A DNA stretch of 34,969 bases from Chloroflexota bacterium. GTDB lineage: Bacteria > Chloroflexota > Chloroflexia > Chloroheliales > Chloroheliaceae. Below are positions 8,701 to 15,561 of the stretch, in pieces. The stretch lies in contig JAQBPB010000074.1 of assembly GCA_028287745.1 (NCBI GenBank), forward strand, positions 1-34,969, read 5' to 3'. Both the position numbers and the translations under genes were made by a program. The notes under the pieces are model-generated. The model did not search any database, was not told the DNA's origin, and was given only the letters and a program-made list of their open reading frames with translations. Position 1 is the first letter of the stretch. Every line of letters starts with the position of its first letter.

Positions 8701-9866
8701 CAGTCTGCCAACACTTTCGTTTTAAGCCAGCTAACCATTTTTTCAACGCGTTGGATAGTGTTATCGGAAGTGTAATTTTCGTGCAGGCTGACCGGGGCTT
8801 CTTCGTGGGTCAACTTGCGGCATTGTTCACGCCAGGCCGCCGGTAGAAAGTCCGGCAAAGGAAAATCGGCCAGGGCCGCCCCTACTTCGGTCCAGCGAAG
8901 CGCGCAGGTCGCCGGGTCGTAACCGCCCGCCCCAAAGACCACCAGCCGGTCTTCACACAATTCAGCCGCCAGTTGCCGCAGGCTGCGTACCGCGTGCAGG
9001 TAACTGGCCGAAGAATAATTCATGTCGGTTAGCGGGTCGCCGCTGTGGCTGTCCACCCCGCAGACCATCATTATAATGTCCGGTTTAAACTTGCGAATAG
9101 CTGCCGGGACCAGTTCGTTAAAAGCGTAAAAAAAGGACTGGTCGCTGCTGTAGGGCGGCATCGGGATGTTGATCTTGGTGCCGACCGCATCTCCGCGCCC
9201 GGTTTCGTGTAATTCGCCGGTCCCCGGAAACAGGTAGCGCCCGTCTTCGTGAAAATCAATCGTCAGGACCGACGGGTCATCATAAAAGCCGTAGACCACG
9301 CCGTCGCCGTGGTGAGCATCCACATCGACGTAGGCAATTCGTTTGACGCCGTAATCGCGCTGCAACCGCTTGATGCATATCGCGATATCGTTAAAAATAC
9401 AAAAACCACTGGCCCGGCCGGGATGCCCGTGATGCAGCCCGCCCACCGGCACCATGGCGTAGCGGGTCTGCTTGCGCATAACCATGTCCACGGCCTTAAG
9501 CGAACCGCCGACTACGGTCAGCGCCGCTTCAAAGCCACCTTCCATGGCCGGGGTATCGCCGCCATCCAGGAAGCCGTAACCCCGGACGCAGGCGTTCTGG
9601 ACGAAATCAACCATCTCTTTGGTGTGGAAGATTAACAAATCTTCGCGGTCGGCTTCCACCGGCGCGGCTACCTGGACCTGGGGCGCATCCAGCAAGCCGA
9701 CCTCACGCATCAGGTCCAGGGTCAGGCGGCCCCGTACCGAGCTAAAAGGATGCTCAGGCCCAAAGTCGTAAGCCAGTAAAGCCGGTCCGTAAATTACCGT
9801 CAACTGTTTGGGGGGCGGCACCGTTCCGCCCGCGTGTACTTCTGCTGTTTCAGTTTCCGGCTGCAT
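8700..9866 (-). CDS. Histone deacetylase family / AcuC-like zinc amidohydrolase
   Basis: A class I HDAC-fold deacetylase; bacterial members (AcuC, acetylpolyamine amidohydrolases) remove acetyl groups from proteins such as acetyl-CoA synthetase, or from polyamines. In 388-aa numbering, the active-site pair is His145/His146 (GGLHHGHPGRASGFC). Zinc ligands are Asp183 and His185 (DVDAHHGDG) and Asp272 (GVDSHSGDP). The Tyr loop GAGGYDP is also present, so the enzyme looks intact. The frame opens with TTG at 9890. I choose ATG 9864-9866, because GAGGA lies 5 nt before it and the extra residues are not conserved-looking. It overlaps the next gene by one base. The substrate is unknown; no acs gene is adjacent. 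Confidence 0.88.
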   Translation of the reverse strand: MQPETETAEVHAGGTVPPPKQLTVIYGPALLAYDFGPEHPFSSVRGRLTLDLMREVGLLDAPQVQVAAPVEADREDLLIFHTKEMVDFVQNACVRGYGFLDGGDTPAMEGGFEAALTVVGGSLKAVDMVMRKQTRYAMVPVGGLHHGHPGRASGFCIFNDIAICIKRLQRDYGVKRIAYVDVDAHHGDGVVYGFYDDPSVLTIDFHEDGRYLFPGTGELHETGRGDAVGTKINIPMPPYSSDQSFFYAFNELVPAAIRKFKPDIIMMVCGVDSHSGDPLTDMNYSSASYLHAVRSLRQLAAELCEDRLVVFGAGGYDPATCALRWTEVGAALADFPLPDFLPAAWREQCRKLTHEEAPVSLHENYTSDNTIQRVEKMVSWLKTKVLAD

Positions 9867-9925
9867 GCTTGTCCTCGAAAAACCAGTCAAATGTTCGCGT
9901 TTGAGTTATAATACCACGAAATTTC

Positions 9926-9977
9926 GTTAAACGGATAACGTACAAAGTACGTATTGGAACGTATAACGTTGCGCGGT
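9926..9977. repeat. Short ACGT-rich inverted repeats (possible member of the ACGTAGAACG family)
   Basis: The string holds ACGTAC-AAA-GTACGT and AACGTATAACGTT palindromes within the 309-bp gap between the divergent deacetylase and rqcH genes. The words resemble those at 22-190 and 12103-12185 but are shorter, so family membership is uncertain. The rest of this gap (9978-10175) shows only a TCCGGA/TCCGGA hairpin at 10113-10132. Confidence 0.35.
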
Positions 9978-10175
9978 TAAGGAAGAAATAAATGATAGAC
10001 CTGTTAAATAAAACACTATACCTTAAGTGTAACTGACCGGTGGAAGCGAGGCAACAAGTCTGAATCAACCGCTATTTCAAAGCAAACCGCTTCTTGAGAA
10101 CTGGCGGCTAATTCCGGAATGCCCACTCCGGACTTATCTTTTCTGTTCAAGGCTGTATTATAGCAAGGTAACATA

Positions 10176-12098
10176 ATGACGATTGATGCTTTATCCCTGG
10201 CGGCTATCCGGGCCGAACTGGACGACATGGCCCAGGGCTGCCGGATTCAAAAAATTATCCCGACCGGCCCGCTTTCGCTGGTGCTGGAAGTTTACAACCC
10301 CCTGAAACGCCAGCGCGTCCAATTCTTGATGTCGGCGGACGCTCAGAATGCCCGGCTGCACGTTATCCAGGAGAAAGCCAGCCAGCAGCCCGGCGAGTTT
10401 ACGCCTTTCTTGCTGCTCTTGCGCAAATACTTGCGCTACGCCATTTTTACCGAAATCGAGCAACTCCCTTTCGAGCGGATAATTGTGCTTACCTTCGAAA
10501 AGAAGTTCCCGCCCGGCAAGCGGCCCCACTTTGAAGCGGCCGGCCAGCGCCCCGGCGGCCAGCCCGAGCCGCCCGACACGGATGACGACTCCGAGGAAGA
10601 GGAAGAACCGGCCGGTGATTTCGAGATTTATCGCTCGAAGCTGGTTGTCGAGATGATGGGCCGCCATAGCAACATTATGCTTTTGAGCGAAGAAGGCGTA
10701 ATTATGGACGCCATCAAGCGGGTCGCGCCCAGCAAAAACCGCTACCGCCTGATTTTACCGCACCAGCCCTATATCGCGCCGCCGCCCCAGTCCAAGCAGG
10801 CTTTTCACCTGGAAAGCCCGGCCAGTTTCTCGCGCATCCTGCAGCAGCTAACCGAAAAGCAGCCGGATTTATCTCTCTGGCAGACTCTTGTCAGCACTTT
10901 TAGCGGGGTCGGGCCGCAAATAGCCCGTGAGCTGGCTTACCGGGTAGCCGTTGCCAAAGGTCTGACCGGTCCGGCCGCGATTGAGGTCAAGCTTAAAGAG
11001 TTCCAGCGCTGGGAAGGGCTTTACAGCGAAATGCGCAGCCTGCTCAAGCCGCTTAACCCGACCTACCTGCCGCGCCGGGAAGATATCGAACCTACGGTGG
11101 TGCGGGATGACTCGGAAGAAATTGTCGCGTTCGCGCCTTACCGCATAGAACAGTTCAGGGCGCGCGAGTTGGAACCAGAAAGCGTGGAAAGCGTCAGCCG
11201 GGCAGCCGAGGAATATTTCGGCCAGACCGAGTCGATTGGCGGGCAGTCGCAGCGCAAGGCCCAGGTCGCGGCCCAGCTTGAGGTCCACCAGGAGAGGCTG
11301 CGCCGCCGGGCCGCTTCTATGGAAAGCTCGCTCAAGAAAGCCGAAAGCGCCGAAGAGCTCAAGCGCAAGGGCGAGGCCATTTACGCCCACCTGTGGGAAA
11401 TGAAGCCCGGCCAATCCGAATTGATTGCCGATGGCTTGAAAATCGCGCTCGACCCCAGCCGCAGTCCCAGCGAGAACGCCCAGTCTTACTTCCGCGAGTA
11501 TGACAAAGCTCGCCAGGCTATGGCCGGGGTGCCGGAACTTCTGGAAGAAGCCCGTTACGAGCTTAGCTACCTGGATGAGATGTTAACCTCGCTGGAACTG
11601 GCTGAAAGTTTCGATGATGTAGTCAGTATCCGGGCCGAACTGTCTGAAAATGGCTATGGCGCGCATACTACCGGCGAAGGCAAGGCTAAAGTGCCCAGGG
11701 TGAAAAAGCGCAAGCTTCCTCAGACGCCGACCTATATCTCACCGGACGGTTTTACAATCTATGTGGGCAAGAGCGCCCAGCATAACGACTTTGTAACCTT
11801 TGAACTGGGCGAGAAAGTTGATACCTGGCTGCACGCGCGCGGTATGCCCGGCTCTCATGTCATAATCAAGACCGGCGGCCGGGAAGTGCCTGAAAAGACC
11901 CTGGAGATGGCGGCGGCCCTGGCGGCCCACTATTCCAAAGGCCGGACCAGCACCAAAGTGGAAGTGGTCTATGCGCCCCAGCGCTATATCCGCAAAGTAA
12001 AAGGGCCGCATCCCGGCCTCGTAACTTACAGCCAGGAGAACGGCTCCATCAATATCAAACCCCAGGCTTTTAACTCGCGCCGGGCCAAGAAAGGGTAG
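10176..12098 (+). CDS. rqcH: RqcH / NFACT family ribosome quality control protein
   Basis: RqcH binds stalled 50S-nascent-chain complexes and adds C-terminal alanine tails that mark the peptide for proteolysis; older annotations call it fibronectin-binding protein A. In this 640-aa protein the NFACT-N domain is at 1 to ~230, with Glu100-Arg101 (PFERIIVL) where family members carry an acidic-Arg pair. A very acidic insert (DTDDDSEEEEEP, about 134-145) interrupts it. Helical and coiled-coil middle segments run from ~250 to 500. The NFACT-R (DUF814) domain is at ~525-625, with the D-x-W-x-H signature DTWLHARGMPGSHV. The start has AAGG 6 nt upstream. It stands alone, converging with the oxidoreductase gene. 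Confidence 0.92.
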   Translation: MTIDALSLAAIRAELDDMAQGCRIQKIIPTGPLSLVLEVYNPLKRQRVQFLMSADAQNARLHVIQEKASQQPGEFTPFLLLLRKYLRYAIFTEIEQLPFERIIVLTFEKKFPPGKRPHFEAAGQRPGGQPEPPDTDDDSEEEEEPAGDFEIYRSKLVVEMMGRHSNIMLLSEEGVIMDAIKRVAPSKNRYRLILPHQPYIAPPPQSKQAFHLESPASFSRILQQLTEKQPDLSLWQTLVSTFSGVGPQIARELAYRVAVAKGLTGPAAIEVKLKEFQRWEGLYSEMRSLLKPLNPTYLPRREDIEPTVVRDDSEEIVAFAPYRIEQFRARELEPESVESVSRAAEEYFGQTESIGGQSQRKAQVAAQLEVHQERLRRRAASMESSLKKAESAEELKRKGEAIYAHLWEMKPGQSELIADGLKIALDPSRSPSENAQSYFREYDKARQAMAGVPELLEEARYELSYLDEMLTSLELAESFDDVVSIRAELSENGYGAHTTGEGKAKVPRVKKRKLPQTPTYISPDGFTIYVGKSAQHNDFVTFELGEKVDTWLHARGMPGSHVIIKTGGREVPEKTLEMAAALAAHYSKGRTSTKVEVVYAPQRYIRKVKGPHPGLVTYSQENGSINIKPQAFNSRRAKKG

Positions 12099-12102
12099 GG
12101 CG

Positions 12103-12185
12103 GGAACGTGTAACGGGAAAACGTAGAACGGGGGACATGGGGCGTAACTGTTAATCCAACGTGCTACGTTTTCCGTTTCCCGTGC
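12103..12185. repeat. Inverted repeat of the ACGTAGAACG family between convergent genes
   Basis: The left arm (12103-12130, with AACGGGAAAACGTAGAACG) mirrors the right arm (12159-12185, CGTGCTACGTTTTCCGTT) almost perfectly around a ~28-nt centre. It occupies nearly the whole 86-bp gap between rqcH and the oxidoreductase. The TAG of the oxidoreductase (12185-12187) lies at the repeat edge. It shares ACGTAGAACG with the element at 22-190. It probably serves as a bidirectional terminator, though neither arm has a clean T-run. Confidence 0.65.
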
Positions 12186-13159
12186 TACGGCACAAGCACG
12201 ATTTTACCTTTTACTTTGCGGTCCATCATGTCCTGCAGGGCCTGGGTGGCGCCTTCCAGCGGGTAGGTGGCCGAAATGTGCGGCTTGAGCTTGCCTTCTT
12301 TAAGCCAGCCGAGCAATTCCTGTAAATGCTCGCGGTTGCGTTCCGGCTCGTGGGTAGTGAAGGAGCCCCAGAATACGCCGACAATAGCGCAGCCTTTAAG
12401 CAGCGGCAGGTTGAGCGGTATGCGCGGGATTTCACCGGCGGTGAACCCGATTACCAGGAAGCGGCCGTTCCAGGCCATGCCGCGCAAAGCCACTTCCGAA
12501 TAACCACCGCCCACCGGGTCGTAGACCACATCCACCCCTTTGCCCCCGGTCAGTGCCTTGAGCCGGTCCTTCAAGTTCTCGGTAGTATAATTTATAAATT
12601 CGTCCGCGCCGTGTTCCCGGCAGACATCCAGTTTTTCCTGGCTGGAAGCTGCCGCGATTACGCGCGCTCCCATAATTTTGCCAATTTCGATAGCGGCTAA
12701 CCCGACCCCACCGGCCGCTCCCAACACCAGCAAAGTTTCACCGGCTTTAAGTTGTGCCCGGTCTTTCAACGCGTGGTGCGAAGTGCCGTAGGTCAGGACA
12801 AAGGCTGAAGCGGTGGTAAAGTCCAGCCCAGGCGGCATCGAAATAATCTCGCCCGCCTCGGCCACGACCTCTTCAGCAAAACCTCCCCAGCCGGTGAAAG
12901 CCATCACCCGGTCGCCCGGTTTTACATTGCTGACGCCTTCGCCGGTTTCTTTGACCATGCCCGCTATTTCGCTACCGGGTGAAAAAGGAAAGGGCGGCTT
13001 GAACTGGTACTTGCCCTGGATAATCAGGGTGTCAGGAAAGTTAACTCCACAGGCTTTGACGGTTACGACTACCTGGCCCGGGCCGGGTTTAAGCTCCGCG
13101 ATAGACTCGACGCTTAACTTGTCCGGCGGCCCATATTCTTTACACAACACTGCTTTCAT
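12185..13159 (-). CDS. NADPH:quinone oxidoreductase, zinc-independent MDR family
   Basis: A medium-chain dehydrogenase/reductase of the QOR type, reducing quinones or enoyl/enone compounds with NAD(P)H. The 324-aa protein has the GroES-like N-terminal part (KACGVNFPDTLIIQGKY, PFSPGSEIAG), a nucleotide-binding motif LVLGAAGGVGLAAIEIGK in the Rossmann domain, and the VDVVYDPVGG strand. It lacks the structural-zinc cysteine cluster, as expected of QOR. The open frame extends to 13255. I start at ATG 13157-13159, because AGGGGG lies 7 nt upstream and MKAVLCKEYGPP is the usual family beginning. The gene reads away from tRNA-Gly. Confidence 0.9.
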   Translation of the reverse strand: MKAVLCKEYGPPDKLSVESIAELKPGPGQVVVTVKACGVNFPDTLIIQGKYQFKPPFPFSPGSEIAGMVKETGEGVSNVKPGDRVMAFTGWGGFAEEVVAEAGEIISMPPGLDFTTASAFVLTYGTSHHALKDRAQLKAGETLLVLGAAGGVGLAAIEIGKIMGARVIAAASSQEKLDVCREHGADEFINYTTENLKDRLKALTGGKGVDVVYDPVGGGYSEVALRGMAWNGRFLVIGFTAGEIPRIPLNLPLLKGCAIVGVFWGSFTTHEPERNREHLQELLGWLKEGKLKPHISATYPLEGATQALQDMMDRKVKGKIVLVP

Positions 13160-13342
13160 TACTTTCCCCCTGGCCTGTCCTCGCCCAGCATTTCTTTGCT
13201 TTAACGGGCATGTTGGCGGCTTATGCTTTTCTTTTTTCTGTACCCTGGAAACCATATAAGTTTACTACAAAAGCAAAAGGATAATAGAGAGGATTACGTT
13301 ATGAGGAAGTGAAAGGAATGGAAAAGGAGGATTTGCCGGAAA

Positions 13343-13368
13343 TAAAAAAAACAGGCTGTTTACCTGTT
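13343..13368 (-). terminator. Terminator of tRNA-Gly
   Basis: On the minus strand, AACAGG and CCTGTT pair around a 7-nt loop and are followed by a long T-run (complement of 13343-13350). It lies 20 nt past the tRNA. Confidence 0.8.
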
Positions 13369-13387
13369 CGTTTTAGTATCTATGGAG

Positions 13388-13460
13388 AGCGGGAGACGAG
13401 ACTCGAACTCGCGACAGCCTGCTTGGGAAGCAGGTACTCTACCAACTGAGTTACTCCCGC
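13388..13460 (-). tRNA. tRNA-Gly (anticodon CCC)
   Basis: Read on the minus strand, the cloverleaf is complete. The acceptor stem is GCGGGAG/CTCCCGC and the D arm is ACTC-AGTTGGTA-GAGT. The anticodon stem CCTGC/GCAGG holds loop TTCCCAA (anticodon CCC, decoding GGG). The T arm is GCGAG-TTCGAGT-CTCGT and the discriminator is U. CCA is not encoded. A consensus promoter and a terminator flank it, so it is transcribed alone. Confidence 0.95.
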
Positions 13461-13473
13461 ACGTAACAGCCGA

Positions 13474-13502
13474 ATTATAGCAACCGGGCCGGGCTTTGTC
13501 AA
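13474..13502 (-). promoter_or_regulatory. Consensus sigma-70-type promoter of tRNA-Gly
   Basis: On the minus strand, perfect TTGACA (13497-13502) and perfect TATAAT (13474-13479) are 17 bp apart, with the predicted start about 7 nt before the mature tRNA 5' end. Confidence 0.88.
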
Positions 13503-13592
13503 CTTGCCGATTCATTTCACGGGTGCTATAACAAAAGAATTGGCTATTACCTCACCTGAACCTTTCAGGCACATAAAAGGAACAGGCACCCT

Positions 13593-14426
13593 ATGAAAAC
13601 TTCAATTGACAGTACCCCCGACAATCTGGAAAATACGCCCGCAGCGTCCACCGAAACTTTTGCAGTCTATAACCTTGCTACCGGAGCCAAGTTAGCCGAC
13701 CTGCCGGTAATGACTTCCGGGCAGGTCTGTATTTCGGTCGAGCGGCTTTTCGTGGAAGCGCCGGTCTATGACCGCTTTGTTGAACAACTGGTTGAACAGG
13801 TTAAAAAGTTGCGTATTGGCAGCGACCCGGCGGGTAATAATAATGTGGACCTGGGGCCGATGACTTTTCCGGGCCAACTGGAAGTGGTCGAGCGGCAGGT
13901 GGCCGATGCCAGGGCCAGGGGCACGAATGTTTTGAGCGGCGGATAGCGTTACGAGAACCGGTCCGGCCTGTTTTACGAGCCGACCGTCCTGACCGGGGTA
14001 ACGCCGGGTATGCTGGTTATGCAGGAAGAAACTTTTGGGCCTTTACTGCCCCTAATCAAGGTTAAAGATGCCGCTGAGGCCGTTAAACAGGCCAACGCCA
14101 GCAGCTTTGGTTTATCTTCGAGCATATGGACCCGCGACCAGGCCAAAGGCGAGGTGCTGGCCCGCAAACTGGAAGCTGGTTCAACCTGCGTCAATGATGT
14201 TATAATAAATTATATTATGCCGGAAGTACCTTTTGGGGGATTGAAGGACAGCGGATTGGGTTACCGCCATGGCGGGGCGGATAGCCTTAAGAAGTTTTGC
14301 CGCCCTCAAACAATTGTGACCGACCGCTTCGGGTTGAAGCGCGAGCTCATCTGGATGCCCTACGGCAAACCGTTGGCCGGTTTACTGCGGCTGCTTCTTG
14401 ATATATTATATCGTCGCAGGTTCTAA
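13593..14426 (+). pseudogene. Aldehyde dehydrogenase pseudogene (internal deletion plus in-frame TAG)
   Basis: The reading frame carries pieces of an NAD(P)-dependent aldehyde dehydrogenase. An N-terminal end (FAVYNLATGAKLADLPV) is joined directly to the catalytic-cysteine segment (SGQVCISVERLFVEAPVYDRF). The ~240 residues that normally lie between them, including most of the NAD-binding domain and the ELGGK-type Glu, are missing. A TAG at 13944-13946 then interrupts the same frame just after LSGG. Beyond it the frame continues with RYENRSGLFYEPTVL, EETFGPLLPLI, PFGGLKDSG and a C-terminal hydrophobic tail. AAGGA still precedes the ATG. Both lesions in one frame argue for a decayed gene, not a sequencing slip. 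Confidence 0.9.
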
Positions 14427-14452
14427 ACCGCTGGCACTTTACAAATTAGCCT

Positions 14453-15040
14453 TCAGGAACGCGGATCTTTAAGTCCCGCCGATTTAAGCTTGGTGGTGGA
14501 CCATTTTCCGGCCCCGGTCCTGATCAGGAAGCGGTCCAAATCTTCGACAAGGGCAATTCCTTTTTCCTGGCGCAGGATAACAACCTGTGTGCCGGGTATC
14601 AGGCGGCCGCCGTCAACCGGGCGGGCCGGGGCGGCCATGTGCAGGCCGTGAGTGTAAAAGACAATCTCGCTGCCGTCTTTATTATTCTGGCTAACCCGGG
14701 CTACGGTGCCGGTAAGCGAGGTGGCGGTCGGGTCTTTCTGCTCGGTCTGGCGGAAGGCATATATCAGGATGATGGTATAACCGGCCAATCCGCTCAGGAT
14801 AGCCAGGGCCAGGGTAACTTCTTCGCCGGTCTTAAGTGACCGGAAAATAAAACCGGCAGCCCCGAACCAGGTCAAAAGGACCGCGCTGGCGTTAAAATTG
14901 AGCCAGGAATTAAATTTACGCTTGCGGCCCTGGGTTTGGAACCGGCTAAACCGGTCCAGACCGCTCATTAAGAAAGCCCCGACTGTAAAAGTCAGCCCTA
15001 ATATAAAACTTGCCAGGTAAACAATAGTTAACCAACCCAT
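14453..15040 (-). CDS. NfeD-like membrane protein with OB-fold tail
   Basis: The 195-aa product has three predicted membrane helices (about 3-25, 49-67 and 74-96) followed by a beta-rich soluble part (~105-170). The segment SLTGTVARV, then APARPVDGGRLIPGTQVVILRQEKGIALVE, resembles the OB-fold end of NfeD/YuaF-type proteins, which work with flotillins or membrane proteases. This assignment rests on motif style only, and no flotillin or stomatin gene is adjacent. GGAGG lies 10 nt before the ATG. It is convergent with the aldehyde dehydrogenase pseudogene, separated by 26 bp without an obvious terminator. Confidence 0.65.
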   Translation of the reverse strand: MGWLTIVYLASFILGLTFTVGAFLMSGLDRFSRFQTQGRKRKFNSWLNFNASAVLLTWFGAAGFIFRSLKTGEEVTLALAILSGLAGYTIILIYAFRQTEQKDPTATSLTGTVARVSQNNKDGSEIVFYTHGLHMAAPARPVDGGRLIPGTQVVILRQEKGIALVEDLDRFLIRTGAGKWSTTKLKSAGLKDPRS

Positions 15041-15130
15041 TGCCGAGGAACCTCCAGACCTATATCATTCAAGCAGCCATTTCTTAGGCATTTCAAAAAG
15101 ATACGTTTAAGTAAAGCTAAAGTTTCAGAA

Positions 15131-15149
15131 TGTTAGAAAAGTGTTAGAA
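15131..15149. repeat. Two TGTTAGAA direct repeats, 11 bp apart
   Basis: TGTTAGAA occurs at 15131-15138 and 15142-15149, an exact 11-bp period, upstream of the NfeD-like gene start and the lipoprotein gene. This spacing is typical of direct-repeat sites for OmpR/PhoB-type response regulators; assignment is speculative. Confidence 0.3.
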
Positions 15150-15310
15150 TCGCTGAAAATAGCAAAAATGAATGTTCCAATTTTACAAATTGCTTAAAAA
15201 GTCGTTAAAAATAGTACCCATAGTCTGGAAAAAAGTGGTAAAATCAACGTTAATATAAACAACGCAATTTTTTAAAGGATATAAACCGCTAAAGGTTAAA
15301 CAATCAATCA

Positions 15311-15472
15311 GCTGGAGAGCCTGGTAGAACAAGGCACGCTTTACGGAGTACAAACCTCTCTATCTTTTCTCTCCAATCTCCATCCCAGGCCGTGAGCAGC
15401 GGCCAGACCAGAGAACCTCGAATTTGTTCGTTGAGCAGGCGAACTTATTACGAGGTTCTCCTATTTTATAAG
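15311..15472 (+). ncRNA. Possible structured RNA ending in a terminator-like hairpin
   Basis: The 521-bp space before the lipoprotein gene holds a run of pairable segments. GCCTGG (about 15319) pairs with CCAGGC (about 15385), GGAGAG with CTCTCC, and GGCC-GTGAGCAGC-GGCC forms a small hairpin. A strong nested hairpin follows: GAGAACCTCG (15411-15420) with CGAGGTTCTC (15451-15460), and GTTCG/CGAAC inside it, then CTATTTTAT. I match it to no known RNA family and see no clear promoter before it. It could be a small RNA, or a leader/terminator. The rest of the gap is AT-rich without genes. Confidence 0.35.
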
Positions 15473-15489
15473 CTTTATCCTGCTCTAAC

Positions 15490-15517
15490 TTGGTGGCGGT
15501 ATTCAATCTGCTATAAT
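15490..15517 (+). promoter_or_regulatory. Candidate promoter of the HELTH lipoprotein gene
   Basis: TTGGTG (15490-15495) and perfect TATAAT (15512-15517) are 16 bp apart, about 45 bp before the ATG. The -35 is poor. Confidence 0.45.
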
Positions 15518-15561
15518 CAAAATTAACGTTTATAAATTAGATCAGGAGTATTTGCAAATTT

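Noticed and set aside
10869..11414. 181-aa antisense frame inside rqcH
   Set aside because: Shadow of a well-supported gene on the other strand; no independent start signal.
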